Below, in pieces: positions 20,273 to 30,108 of a DNA stretch of 64,000 nt. This DNA comes from Chloroflexota bacterium. Lineage in GTDB: Bacteria; Chloroflexota; Dehalococcoidia; Lucifugimonadales; UBA3495. The notes beneath the pieces are model-generated. The model had not been told where the DNA came from. It did no database searches and worked only from the letters and a program-made list of their open reading frames with translations. A program made the translations under genes and the position numbers. The DNA is taken from assembly GCA_028875655.1 (NCBI GenBank), contig JAPPCX010000054.1, forward strand, positions 1-64,000. The letters are read 5' to 3'. Positions within the stretch are counted from its first letter, which is position 1. Every line of letters begins with the position of its first letter.

Positions 20273-22753
20273 CTACCCCACCACCACATTGACCAGCCGG
20301 CCCGGCACGTACACGACGTTGCGCACGGTTTTGCCGTCCACGTGGGCCTGCACCCTTTGGCTGTCCAGGGCCAGTTGCCGCGCATCGTCCTCACCAATGC
20401 CGGCCGAGACGGTGATACGATCCCGCACCCGGCCGTTCACCTGCACCACCAGCGTGATCTCTTCCTCTGCGGCCAGGTCGTCGTCCCAGATTGGGAAAGC
20501 CTGCTGATGAACGCTGTAGGCATGTCCGTTGCGTTCCCACAACTCTTCCGCCACGTGGGGCGCGATTGGGGCCAGTATCAACAGGAAGTTTTCTATGCAG
20601 TCCCGCCACGTGCCTGCGTCCACCGATTGGTCGTTCCACACCCGGCTCAGGTGGTTGACCAGCTCCATCAAAGCGGCGATGGAAGTATTGAACTTGAACT
20701 TGTCCAAGTCATCGTAGCATTTCCGAATCGTCCGGTGCAGAACCCGTTGAGTGTCGCGGACGGCTACCGGATCCGTGGGATGCGCGTCCAGCTCGCGGGC
20801 GTCGTACTCCACCAGGCTCCAGACCCGGTTGAGCCAGCGCACCACGCCGTTGATGCCCTCGTCGCTCCACGGGCCGCCCTGATCCCAAGGACCGATGAAC
20901 ATGAGGAAGCAGCGCACGGCGTCCGCTCCCACCTGGCCCACAACGTCGTCGGGATTGACCACGTTGCCTCGGCTCTTGCTCATCTTTTCGTGGTCGGACC
21001 CCAGGATCACACCCTGGTTGAACAACCGCATGAAGGGCTCGTCGATGTCCAGCATCCCCATGTCGCGCAAAGACTTGATAAAAAACCGGCTGTACAGAAG
21101 GTGCATCACCGCGTGCTCGGCGCCGCCGGTGTACTGCTGAACCGGCATCCAGTCGGCGGCGGTTTCCGCCTCGAAAGGCCCGCCGTCGAATTGGGGGGTG
21201 CAGTACCGCAGCATGTACCAGGACGAGTCCATGAAAGTATCCATCGTGTCGGTTTCCCGCCGGCCGGGCCCGCCGCATTTGGGGCATACCGTATTCACGA
21301 ACGCCTCGTTGATCGCCAGTGGGGATTCTCCCGTGGGGCGGAACTCGGCGTCCTCCGGCAACAGCACCGGCAACTCCGATTCCGGCACCGGCTGCACGCC
21401 GCATTCGTTGCAATAGACCATGGGAATCGGCGTGCCCCAGTATCGTTGCCTCGAAATCAGCCAGTCCCTCAGGCGGTAAGTGACGGCGCGATGTCCCCAC
21501 CCGCGACGCTCCACGTCGTTAGCGATGGCGATGGCGCCTTCCTCGTCAGTCATCCCGTCGTAAGCGCCCGAGTTGGTCATGAATCCCGGGCCGATGTGAG
21601 CTTCCTCGGGTTCTCTGCCGTTCCACTCGATGGGAGCGATGACGGTGCGAATGGGCAGCCGATACTTGCGGGCGAATTCAAAGTCCCTGGTGTCGTGAGC
21701 CGGTACGCCCATCACCGCGCCGGTGCCGTAGGTGGTCAGTACGTAATCCGCCACGTAAATGGGCACCTGCTCGTTGTTCAGCCGATTGCGCGCGCTGGCC
21801 CCAATGAACACTCCGGTCTTTTCCCGCTCCGCGGAAAGGCGGTCGATTTCCGACGCAGCCCGGGCCTGCTCGACGTACGCCTCAACCTCCGCGCGCTTGC
21901 TCGCCGAAGTGAGCTTGGCAACCAGCGGATGCTCGGGAGCGAGGACAATAAAGGTCACGCCGAATATGGTGTCGATGCGCGTGGTAAAGGTGCGGATTTC
22001 ACGCTCTTCCAGGCCGTAGTCGGAGATGTCGAAACCGATCTCCACTCCCTCGCTCCGGCCGATCCAGTTGCGCTGCATGGTAAGGATCTTGTCGGGCCAG
22101 TCGTCCAGCGTGTCGAAATCCAGCAGTTCGTCGGCGTAATCGGTGATTCTGAAAAACCACTGCTCAAAGTCGCGCCGCGTGATCGTCGTGTCGCAGCGTT
22201 CGCAGACGCCGTTCAACACCTGCTCGTTGGCCAGCACGGTCTGACAGGACGGACACCACACTACCGGAGCTTTGGCCCGGTAGGCCAAACCCTGTTCGTA
22301 GAGCTTGATGAAAAACCACTGGTTCCAGCGGTAGTATTCCGGTAGGCAGCACACTACTTCCCGGTCCCAGTCGTAGATCGCCCCCAGCGACCGCAACTGC
22401 CGGCGCATGTTCTCCACGTTGGACATGGTCCACTCGTAAGGATGCACGCCACGGGAAATGGCGGCGTTTTCGGCCGGCAATCCGAATGCGTCGAAACCTA
22501 TCGGATGCAGCACGTTGTAGCCCTGCATCCGCCGAAACCTGGCATGGGCATCCGACGGAGCCATGGCGTACCAATGGCCGATGTGCAGATCCCCCGAAGG
22601 ATAGGGATACATGGTCATCTCAAACCACTTCGGGCGCGGGTCGTCGTCTTCAACCCGATAGATCCGGTCTCTTTCCCACCGCTCCTGCCATTTGCGGTCG
22701 ATGGCAACGGCGTCGTAGCGGGGTTCGACTTGACGCTGGGCTGTGGTCGTCAT
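20273..22753 (-). CDS. leuS: Leucyl-tRNA synthetase
   Basis: MYPYPSGDLHIGHWY (HIGH) and KMSKSRGNVV (KMSKS). Confidence 0.97.
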   Translation of the reverse strand: MTTTAQRQVEPRYDAVAIDRKWQERWERDRIYRVEDDDPRPKWFEMTMYPYPSGDLHIGHWYAMAPSDAHARFRRMQGYNVLHPIGFDAFGLPAENAAISRGVHPYEWTMSNVENMRRQLRSLGAIYDWDREVVCCLPEYYRWNQWFFIKLYEQGLAYRAKAPVVWCPSCQTVLANEQVLNGVCERCDTTITRRDFEQWFFRITDYADELLDFDTLDDWPDKILTMQRNWIGRSEGVEIGFDISDYGLEEREIRTFTTRIDTIFGVTFIVLAPEHPLVAKLTSASKRAEVEAYVEQARAASEIDRLSAEREKTGVFIGASARNRLNNEQVPIYVADYVLTTYGTGAVMGVPAHDTRDFEFARKYRLPIRTVIAPIEWNGREPEEAHIGPGFMTNSGAYDGMTDEEGAIAIANDVERRGWGHRAVTYRLRDWLISRQRYWGTPIPMVYCNECGVQPVPESELPVLLPEDAEFRPTGESPLAINEAFVNTVCPKCGGPGRRETDTMDTFMDSSWYMLRYCTPQFDGGPFEAETAADWMPVQQYTGGAEHAVMHLLYSRFFIKSLRDMGMLDIDEPFMRLFNQGVILGSDHEKMSKSRGNVVNPDDVVGQVGADAVRCFLMFIGPWDQGGPWSDEGINGVVRWLNRVWSLVEYDARELDAHPTDPVAVRDTQRVLHRTIRKCYDDLDKFKFNTSIAALMELVNHLSRVWNDQSVDAGTWRDCIENFLLILAPIAPHVAEELWERNGHAYSVHQQAFPIWDDDLAAEEEITLVVQVNGRVRDRITVSAGIGEDDARQLALDSQRVQAHVDGKTVRNVVYVPGRLVNVVVG

Positions 22754-22794
22754 TAGAAGGGGTCCCTCATGCTGCTATGAATACGGTGTCGTCC

Positions 22795-22803
22795 AATATA
22801 GCA
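22795..22803 (-). promoter_or_regulatory. Putative extended -10 promoter TGC-TATATT for leuS-cbi
   Basis: Reverse-strand TTGTGCTATATTGG upstream of leuS. Confidence 0.4.
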
Positions 22804-22905
22804 CAATTGACATATTCCCCGTTGCGCTGATAATAACGCTGGCCGCGTAACGCGGCAGGGCCTCCACCAACAGCAACCAGTTCCGTCTTTTCTGACACTC
22901 GCGTC

Positions 22906-24378
22906 GTGAACCAACCAAACGAAGGCCCTACCGAGTCGGCAATCCCCGTCGCCCGTTGGCGTGGAGCGCCGCCACTGCGGGTGCCAATCCGGAGGCGAGT
23001 CCCGCCACGCAGATGGACTTCAGCGCCCGCAATTCTCCTGGGTATTTTCCTTCTGCTGAACATCGTAGGCGGCGTCTTGCTGTGCCTTCCTTTGGCCGCC
23101 GACGGGGACCGTGCCAGTTTCCAGGTCGCTTTCTTCACGGCGATTTCCGCCTCGACCGTCACCGGTCTAACGCAGGTGGACACGCAGACCTTCTGGTCGC
23201 CGTTCGGTCAGGTTGTCCTGTTTTTCCTCATGCTCGTGGGTGGCCTGGAGTTCATGACTGCGGCCACCGTACTGGTCTTTTTCGGCCGCCGCACGACGGT
23301 ATTGGAAGAGGAAGTGTACCGGGACACGGTCGGCTCCGGCCATACCTCCAACGTCGCCAGGGTCGCCCGCAACATCGTCCTCGCCTTTATGCTGGGCTAC
23401 TTCATCGGCGCGGCGCTGATTTTTTACCAGATGCGAACCATGCCCGACATGCCGTTGGCCCAGGCCGCCTGGCAATCGCTGTTTCTGTCGGTATCGGCTT
23501 TCAACAACGCTGGCCTCTCCATCCTGCCCAATGCCGCCAGCGGCAACAATCTGGACACTCTCGGCGCCTATCCATATCTCGCCGGAGTCATCACGCCCAT
23601 GATCATTCTTGGCGCGCTGGGTTGGCCACTGATGGTGGACCTGCGAAGAAACTGGCGGCCCGGGTTCGGACGCCGTCAGCTCGCCGGGCTGTACCTGTTC
23701 AACTTCTCCCGATTCACCCTCGACACTAAGCTGGTCCTCATCCTGACCCTGGGCCTGTACGCGCTCAGCGCCGCTGCTTTTCTGTTCGCGGAGTGGAACG
23801 GGGTGCTCGCCGGCCATTCCCTGCTGGGTAAAGCGGGATCCTCGATATTCCACGGCGCCAGCGGCCGCACCGCCGGCTTCGCGGCGCTGGAATGGAGCGG
23901 GGTGCGGGACTTTACGTTGCTGATTTATGGCGGGCTGATGTTTATCGGCGGTTCCACCGCGTCGGTAGCCGGGGGCATCAAGGTTAACACGGTGGCGGTG
24001 CTGCTGGCCGCGGCTCGTTCCGCGGCCCTCCGGCAGCCCAGGACCGAAATATTCCGGCGTGAAATCGGCGCAACCCTAGTTGCTAGGGCCCTTATGATCG
24101 CCCTGATTGCCGTTGCGTATCTCGGCATAGTAGTTCCGATATTGACTTACACGGACCCGGCCTTGAACTTTGAGAAGCTGATGTTCGATGCCGTTTCTGC
24201 GTTCGGCACCAACGGAATGTCCACCGGGGTATCGGCCGACCTAAGCCTGGCCGGGTCTATAATCTTCATGGTAACCATGCTGGCCGGTCGCATCGGCCCA
24301 CTGACCCTGGTGATGCTGCTGGTGCCTCGGGAAGGGGCATCCTACCGTTATCCCGAAGAACCCGTTAGAATTGGGTAG
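22906..24378 (+). CDS. TrkH/KtrB-family K+ uptake channel subunit
   Basis: Multi-TM; P-loop-like segments TAISASTVTGLT, SAFNNAGLSI, GRTAGFAAL, SAFGTNGMSTG. Confidence 0.9.
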   Translation: MNQPNEGPTESAIPVARWRGAPPLRVPIRRRVPPRRWTSAPAILLGIFLLLNIVGGVLLCLPLAADGDRASFQVAFFTAISASTVTGLTQVDTQTFWSPFGQVVLFFLMLVGGLEFMTAATVLVFFGRRTTVLEEEVYRDTVGSGHTSNVARVARNIVLAFMLGYFIGAALIFYQMRTMPDMPLAQAAWQSLFLSVSAFNNAGLSILPNAASGNNLDTLGAYPYLAGVITPMIILGALGWPLMVDLRRNWRPGFGRRQLAGLYLFNFSRFTLDTKLVLILTLGLYALSAAAFLFAEWNGVLAGHSLLGKAGSSIFHGASGRTAGFAALEWSGVRDFTLLIYGGLMFIGGSTASVAGGIKVNTVAVLLAAARSAALRQPRTEIFRREIGATLVARALMIALIAVAYLGIVVPILTYTDPALNFEKLMFDAVSAFGTNGMSTGVSADLSLAGSIIFMVTMLAGRIGPLTLVMLLVPREGASYRYPEEPVRIG

Positions 24379-24383
24379 CAATC

Positions 24384-25040
24384 ATGGCGAATCAAGTTTG
24401 TGTCATCGGATTGGGCCGATTCGGCGCCAAGTTGGCTACTACCCTGTTCCAAAGTCAGCATGAAGTCCTGGCTATTGACCAGGACGACCTGAAAGTGCAG
24501 GCGATGCTGGGCCGGGTAACTTACGCCGTTGAGGCCGACGCGACCAGCGAAACCGTATTACGGGACCTGGGAGTAGCCGACATGGACGTCGCCGTCGTAG
24601 CCCTCGGCAGTCAGATCCAGTCCAGCATCATCACGACCATGTTGCTGAAAACCATGGGCCTTCCCTTCGTCATTGCCCGCGCCACCGATACTCGGCACGC
24701 GGAGATCCTGCACCGGGTTGGAGCCGACAAAGTGATCTTTCCCGAAGAGGAAGCCGCCATACGCGCCGCCAGCCTGGACCTCACTCCCAATTCCATCGAC
24801 TTCATCGGAATTACCGAGACCGATGGGATCCACAAGCTGCGCCCACCGGAGCATATGCGGGGACGCAGCCTGCGCGACGTGGGGTTGGGAGGCGACAACC
24901 CCCACCGCATTATGGCGATGGTAATACAGCGCGGGCACGAGTACATTATGAATCCCGACGAAGACGAGCTCATCGGAGACGGCGACATCCTCGTCGTTGT
25001 CGGCAGCCACGAGCAGATTGCCCGTACCTTCGAACGATGA
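24384..25040 (+). CDS. TrkA/KtrA-family K+ uptake regulatory subunit (RCK)
   Basis: VCVIGLGRFGAKLA; TrkA-C-like C-terminus; adjacent to trkH. Confidence 0.9.
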   Translation: MANQVCVIGLGRFGAKLATTLFQSQHEVLAIDQDDLKVQAMLGRVTYAVEADATSETVLRDLGVADMDVAVVALGSQIQSSIITTMLLKTMGLPFVIARATDTRHAEILHRVGADKVIFPEEEAAIRAASLDLTPNSIDFIGITETDGIHKLRPPEHMRGRSLRDVGLGGDNPHRIMAMVIQRGHEYIMNPDEDELIGDGDILVVVGSHEQIARTFER

Positions 25041-25074
25041 CCGCAAACCAACACGCTGCCAGCGGTGAACACTG

Positions 25075-25911
25075 ATGCCTGACCTAATCGGTTACCTGGG
25101 GCCGGCCGGAACGTACACCGAGCAGGCCGCCCTGCTCTACGCCCCCGATGCCGTACTCGAGCCTTACCCTACTATCAGCGCGGTGGGCTCCGCAGTCGCC
25201 GAAGACGAGCTGGACTCGGGAGTGGTGCCCATAGAAAACAGCCTGGAAGGTTCGGTCACCTTTACCCTTGACCTCCTGATCGCCCAGTCCGGCCTGTCAA
25301 TCAGAAACGAAATAGTGATCCCCATCGACCACTACCTGGTCGCTCCGCCCGGCGTGTCGGCGGAAACGGTGGAGGTAATCTACTCCCATCCCCAGGCTCT
25401 CGCCCAGTGCCGGGATTATCTGGGTGAAAACTTTCCCACCGTCGCCCGGGAAGCGTCGCTGAGCACCGTGGCAGCGGTGATCGACATGCAGGCCAGCCGG
25501 GTCCCGGCCGCGGCCATCTGTCCCCAGCGCGCCACCGAGATCTACGACGTGCAGATCCTCGCCCAAAGCATCCAGGACAACTCCGCCAACCAGACTCGTT
25601 TCGTCGCGCTGGCCCACGAGGACCACCCGCCCACTGGCCATGACCGCACTTCAATCTGTTTCGCCTTTGCCGTGGACCGTCCGGGCAGTCTCTACCGCGC
25701 CATCGGAGAATTTGCCGAGCGCAACATCAACCTGGTCAAAATTGAAAGCCGCCCGACCAAACAGGAATTGGGCCGGTACATTTTCCTGATTGACTGCGAC
25801 GGGCACCGCGAGGAGCCGGAAATTGAGGCTGCGCTACAGGGCTTGCGCGAGTTTGCCGACGTGTTCAAAATTCTGGGTTCCTATCCGCACTGGGAACCTC
25901 CCGGCCGCTGA
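25075..25911 (+). CDS. pheA: Prephenate dehydratase
   Basis: GYLGPAGTYTEQAAL; GVVPIENSLEGSV; ACT ESRPTK. Confidence 0.95.
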   Translation: MPDLIGYLGPAGTYTEQAALLYAPDAVLEPYPTISAVGSAVAEDELDSGVVPIENSLEGSVTFTLDLLIAQSGLSIRNEIVIPIDHYLVAPPGVSAETVEVIYSHPQALAQCRDYLGENFPTVAREASLSTVAAVIDMQASRVPAAAICPQRATEIYDVQILAQSIQDNSANQTRFVALAHEDHPPTGHDRTSICFAFAVDRPGSLYRAIGEFAERNINLVKIESRPTKQELGRYIFLIDCDGHREEPEIEAALQGLREFADVFKILGSYPHWEPPGR

Positions 25912-25918
25912 CGACCCT

Positions 25919-26440
25919 ATGCGTTTGTTCCGGTCCGCCGCCGGGTTCGTTGTGGGCGCGCCTGCTTTCCTCTTCCGATCCCACTTTCGCGTTCACGGCG
26001 ACAGCATGAGGCCGGTTTTGTTGCATGGCGACCTGTTGCACGTATTGCCCGGATCATGGACGCCCGGCGGGTTTGAACGGGGCGCGGTCGTAGTGGCGAC
26101 GTCGCCGGTTACGGCGGGTTCGTTCTGGGTAAAGCGTGTAGTCGGACTGCCTGGCGAATTCGTGGCTTTCGCCGACGACGGTGCCATCCTCATAAATGAC
26201 GATCCCCTGCAGGAACCGTACTGCTCAGGAACTCCGTACGAGCCAGAAACGCCCGGTGAGCGGCAAATTTCGCCTTCCTGGTTGTGCGACGACGATGAAT
26301 ATTTCTTGCTGGGCGACAATCGGGCCGACAGCAACGATAGCCGTCGCTACGGGCCGGTGTCGTCGCGAGCGATCATCGGCCGGGTGTGGTTTCGTTGGCC
26401 TCGCCGGAGTGTTCCATCGAGCCGAGGGCAGAAGCAATGA
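25919..26440 (+). CDS. lepB: Signal peptidase I (S26)
   Basis: GDSMRPVLLHGD, VKRVVGLPGE, YFLLGDNRADSNDSR. Confidence 0.9.
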   Translation: MRLFRSAAGFVVGAPAFLFRSHFRVHGDSMRPVLLHGDLLHVLPGSWTPGGFERGAVVVATSPVTAGSFWVKRVVGLPGEFVAFADDGAILINDDPLQEPYCSGTPYEPETPGERQISPSWLCDDDEYFLLGDNRADSNDSRRYGPVSSRAIIGRVWFRWPRRSVPSSRGQKQ

Positions 26441-27411
26441 TCCTGGATCGAGCCTCCGAGAAAGTCTCCAACTGGGTCGGCGGCATTTCATGGCTGCTGC
26501 ACCTCAACCGGCAGATGGAAGCAGCGGCCGCCAGATGGCGACCGGTACGGGTCGTTCTGGCCACCCTGGCCGCCGTAACCCGGAACGACGCGCAACAGCT
26601 GATCGCCGGCGTGGCCTACTACGGCATGGTGGCGCTGATTCCGGTATCCGTCGCCCTCTTGCAATTTTTGGGGCTGGCCCTGGGGCCCGAGCTGTCGCTG
26701 GGCTGGTTCGAGTCATGGTCATCCCGGCTGCTTCCATCCAGCATCGACCTGGGCGGATTACTGGCCGCCGGGGACTCCGCTATCGTCGGTATTACCGGCG
26801 TGTTCGCTCTGCTCGGCCTGGTTTGGGGATCGTACAAACTGTTCGGGGCGGTGGGCGTCGTCGTCAACCGGATGTGGGGCATCGCGCCGGCACAGGTGGG
26901 AATCTTCGGCAAGACTCGTCAGTACCTGTTGATGAGCGCCACCGCTATCGTGCTGTTGCTGTCTAGCGTTTTCACCTACCTGATATCCCAGGACGTGGCT
27001 CCCTGGGTGCTGCGGCAACTGGACCTGACCGGTTGGAGCGACACGCTAATATCCTCCGCCGCCCGGGGCTGGTGGTCCAACCTGATCGCAGGACTATTGG
27101 CCGGAACGGCTTTCCTGATCGTTTACCGGTACGTCCCGGAACGCCCGGTGCGCTGGCGCTGGGCCGCTATCGGAGCCGGCGTGGCCGGTATCGCGCTGCA
27201 GATGGTCAACATCGGCGTGGCGATCTTCATCGCCTACCTCGCTCCGTCCCACCTGGTGTATGGTCCGCTGGCATCGGTGCTGCTGGTTCTGGTCTGGCTC
27301 TTCGCGTCATCGGTGACGCTGGCGTCGGGCGCGGCGGTGGCAGCCTATGGGCAGAGCGTGTATGACGGCGACGGACCAACCCCAGGCCCCGGTTGGTTCT
27401 TGGGCAGTTGA
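26437..27411 (+). CDS. YihY/BrkB family inner-membrane protein
   Basis: Multi-TM, DAQQLIAGVAYYGMVALIPV; ATGA overlap with lepB. Confidence 0.8.
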   Translation: MILDRASEKVSNWVGGISWLLHLNRQMEAAAARWRPVRVVLATLAAVTRNDAQQLIAGVAYYGMVALIPVSVALLQFLGLALGPELSLGWFESWSSRLLPSSIDLGGLLAAGDSAIVGITGVFALLGLVWGSYKLFGAVGVVVNRMWGIAPAQVGIFGKTRQYLLMSATAIVLLLSSVFTYLISQDVAPWVLRQLDLTGWSDTLISSAARGWWSNLIAGLLAGTAFLIVYRYVPERPVRWRWAAIGAGVAGIALQMVNIGVAIFIAYLAPSHLVYGPLASVLLVLVWLFASSVTLASGAAVAAYGQSVYDGDGPTPGPGWFLGS

Positions 27412-27498
27412 CCCCGCCCGCCAAGCCGTTTACAAACGGAACTGGGGCGATATCCAGCCTCGGCGGATCGCCCCGGTTCCGTTGCCGTCGCGGGCCGG

Positions 27499-27768
27499 CT
27501 ACAGTTTCCAGAAGCTCCCAACCTGGCAGACTATGTCCACCTTGTTGATAGACTCCGCCGGCCAGCCCACCATGTTCAGCCAGTCCTCGAAATGCGACTG
27601 TTCCACGGCCTCGCATTCGGAAATCAGCTTGCCGTTTTCCAGGTCCCCGTACACCTTGAGGATTGTGGTACGCCGGTCAGGCCGCCATTTTTTCACGGCG
27701 TCGAGCTTGCTGCGAAAGTCCTCTTCCGTGATGCCCGGTATGTTGTGGACGGCGATGAATCGTGCCAT
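27499..27768 (-). CDS. Small conserved hypothetical protein (DUF-type ferredoxin-like fold suspected)
   Basis: 89 aa compact ORF between genes; no clear family recognised. Confidence 0.5.
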   Translation of the reverse strand: MARFIAVHNIPGITEEDFRSKLDAVKKWRPDRRTTILKVYGDLENGKLISECEAVEQSHFEDWLNMVGWPAESINKVDIVCQVGSFWKL

Positions 27769-27786
27769 TGTTTCAAGCTCCGTAGT

Positions 27787-27837
27787 CCTGGATTCCCGCT
27801 TTCGCGGGAATGACGGGGGGTTAGCGGGAATGACGGG
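27787..27837. repeat. Dispersed palindromic repeat family A (ggattcccgctttcgcgggaatgacggg) plus an extra half-unit
   Basis: ctggattcccgctttcgcgggaatgacgggggg + gcgggaatgacggg. Confidence 0.9.
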
Positions 27838-27841
27838 AGGG

Positions 27842-28402
27842 CTAGTCGGCCGGCGGTACGAAGGGATACGGAATCGGCGGCCCGTCTTTGAGCGGCAGCA
27901 CCACCGTCGCCGTGCCGGGCATGCTCTCGATACCGTCCTGGGTCTTCATGCCGATTTCCAGCTCGATGAAACCCATTTGGCTCTTTTCGTACTTGCTGGT
28001 CACCCGGCCCCACATGATCAGGATGTCTCCGGGAACCAGCATGGCACGGTGCTCAAAGCGCGCCTTCCACGGCCAACCGTTGGGCAGCGTCCAGTCCTTC
28101 AAGTACTGGGGCACCACGCTCTGTTTCCATGAACCATGCACCAGGATGCTGGGGTTGCGGTCGTGGTTCAGGCCGAAGTCCAGATCGTAATGGATCCGGT
28201 GGAAGTTCTCGATGGCCGCGCTCCACCGGAAAAGGTGCGTGGGCGTCGGCTTGTAGATGTACTTGGGCAGTTCGTCGCCCTCGTTCACGTCCTCGTAGTA
28301 GATCTGGCCTTTGTCGCGCAGGCCGTCGGCGTCGGGCCGCTCGTTGCGCCGCCAGATTTCTTCCGGTTCCATGTTAAGGAGGTCGTCAAGCAGTGTGGTC
28401 AT
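27842..28402 (-). CDS. MaoC-like hot-dog dehydratase family protein
   Basis: Hot-dog-type sequence, paired with adjacent gene 28451-29005; ATG at 28402 (the upstream ORF part is repeat-derived). Confidence 0.6.
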   Translation of the reverse strand: MTTLLDDLLNMEPEEIWRRNERPDADGLRDKGQIYYEDVNEGDELPKYIYKPTPTHLFRWSAAIENFHRIHYDLDFGLNHDRNPSILVHGSWKQSVVPQYLKDWTLPNGWPWKARFEHRAMLVPGDILIMWGRVTSKYEKSQMGFIELEIGMKTQDGIESMPGTATVVLPLKDGPPIPYPFVPPAD

Positions 28403-28413
28403 CGTCAAGACTC

Positions 28414-28440
28414 CTGGATTCCCGCCTTCGCGGGAATGAC
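28414..28440. repeat. Dispersed palindromic repeat family A
   Basis: ctggattcccgccttcgcgggaatgac. Confidence 0.85.
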
Positions 28441-28450
28441 GTTCCAAAAG

Positions 28451-29005
28451 TTAGCGGCGGATGGTGGACGCGCGGGTGATGCACAGCGTCACGTCGTCCT
28501 GATTCCAGTAGCGCGTTTCCCGGGTGATGATCAGGAAGGGCGTGCCGTCGCGGCCCAGCCGTTCCCGAATGTCGGAATAGCTATTCTGGAAAAATATCGT
28601 GTCGCCGATGCTGGGGTAGGCGTACACTTCGATTTCATTGCCCGCGTTGAGCACCCGCACCAGGTCGGTGGGCACCGGCGGCAGTTCGCCGGGGCGGGCC
28701 ACGGAACCGATGCCGTCGGACTCCGGGTTCTCTTCGAACGCCGCCGTGATGGGGTCGTCCATGTCCGGCCGGATCCGGCTGGCCAGGTAGCTGACCATGA
28801 TCGGAGGCGCGATTAACTCACCGTAGCGCGTTGAGCTGGCGAAATCATCGTCCCAGTAGCGCGGGTCGGGGTCCATCAGGGCCTGGGTGAACCGGCGCAT
28901 GTACTCGCCGTCCACCACACCCCAGGATTCTACGATATCCCCGCTGACGCCGATCATGGCCTGCACTTCCGGCGTCAGCGCGGTGGGAGGGGCTTGTTGT
29001 GTCAT
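28451..29005 (-). CDS. MaoC N-terminal (FAS1-like) hot-dog dehydratase domain protein
   Basis: Sequence style and pairing with 27842-28402. Confidence 0.6.
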   Translation of the reverse strand: MTQQAPPTALTPEVQAMIGVSGDIVESWGVVDGEYMRRFTQALMDPDPRYWDDDFASSTRYGELIAPPIMVSYLASRIRPDMDDPITAAFEENPESDGIGSVARPGELPPVPTDLVRVLNAGNEIEVYAYPSIGDTIFFQNSYSDIRERLGRDGTPFLIITRETRYWNQDDVTLCITRASTIRR

Positions 29006-29083
29006 AACAAAACGCTCCGAAATTTGCGGATGCTGTACTGCCGAAAAGCCTAGCGCAGCCCGCCCGGTTCGTCAATGCGATGG

Positions 29084-30013
29084 CTATCCACCGTAGGCTC
29101 GCTCCAGCACCGCGTCCAGTTCGTCCATTGTGTAGCGGTACTCCTGCGTGCCGCGCTGCTGGATAACAAAATGCGCGCACGCCGAGCCGATCTGCGCGGC
29201 GCGTTCCAGCCCCTCCTTGCGGATTAACCCAAGGATCAGACCGCCTCGAAAGGCGTCGCCGGCGCCCGTGGGGTCCACCACGTTCTCGGTGGGCACGCAG
29301 GGCACGATGACCTCACCCTCCGCAGTGGTGATGCGCGTGCCCTGCTCGCCCAGCGTAGTGACCATGGCGCCCGTCAGTTGCATCAACCCGCTCTTGTCGA
29401 TGCCCGTCCGCTCGGAGATCAGCGCCATTTCGTAGTCGTTGGCGATCAGCAGGTCGCTGTTGCGTATGCACTCCGTCAGGCCTTCAGCCTCCCACACCGG
29501 CAGCGATTGGCCGGGGTCGAAAATGGTGTAGATGCCGGCCTTCTTCGCGTCCGCAGTGAAGTTGGACATATCGGTCAGGTTGCCCGGGCCTACTATATTG
29601 ATGGCCTCTGAGGGATCAAGTTGGCTGAAGTCAAACCCCGCCGCGTGTTTCATCGCCCCGGGATTGAACCCCGTTATTTGGTTGTCCGCCAGGTCGGTCA
29701 CGATGAACGCGGACGCCGTGGCCTCCTCCTCCACGATCTTTATGTCGTCCGTGGGGATGCCGTTCGAGTTCAGCCGGGTGAAGTAGTCCCGGTAGTCATT
29801 CCCGATGGCCGCGATGAGACGGGGTGTCTGCCCCAGCATCGCCAGTGAGTACGCGATGTTGCCGGCCGTGCCGCCGAAGTAGGCGTTGAACCCGTCCACC
29901 GTGAAACTCAGGTTGATCTGGTGGACCCGCTCGGGGACGATGTGGTCGCCGAAACGTCCGGGGAACGTCATGATGCGGTCGATGGCCAGGGAACCGGATA
30001 CTAGTATTTCCAT
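29084..30013 (-). CDS. PfkB-family carbohydrate/nucleoside kinase
   Basis: FGGTAGNIAYSLAMLG; DPTGAGDAFRGGLILG. Confidence 0.9.
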   Translation of the reverse strand: MEILVSGSLAIDRIMTFPGRFGDHIVPERVHQINLSFTVDGFNAYFGGTAGNIAYSLAMLGQTPRLIAAIGNDYRDYFTRLNSNGIPTDDIKIVEEEATASAFIVTDLADNQITGFNPGAMKHAAGFDFSQLDPSEAINIVGPGNLTDMSNFTADAKKAGIYTIFDPGQSLPVWEAEGLTECIRNSDLLIANDYEMALISERTGIDKSGLMQLTGAMVTTLGEQGTRITTAEGEVIVPCVPTENVVDPTGAGDAFRGGLILGLIRKEGLERAAQIGSACAHFVIQQRGTQEYRYTMDELDAVLERAYGG

Positions 30014-30057
30014 TTACGTTCATTCCTTCAGGTAGTTTTGACATGGATGTACGGGAT

Positions 30058-30085
30058 GATCCTTCGACAGGCTCAGGATGCGCGG
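30058..30085. repeat. Dispersed repeat family B (catccttcgacaagctcaggatgagcgg)
   Basis: gatccttcgacaggctcaggatgcgcgg. Confidence 0.85.
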
Positions 30086-30108
30086 GGTTTGTTGAAACGC
30101 GACGGGAC

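Noticed and set aside
19046-22345. 1099-aa forward ORF antisense to cbiX/cbiC/leuS
   Set aside because: Shadow ORF of high-GC coding DNA; the reverse strand encodes unmistakable LeuS/CbiC/CbiX.
22757-22905. Search for a T-box (leuS) or cobalamin riboswitch upstream of leuS/cbi
   Set aside because: No T-box GGUGGnACCGCG-like or B12-box-like sequence recognised by eye.
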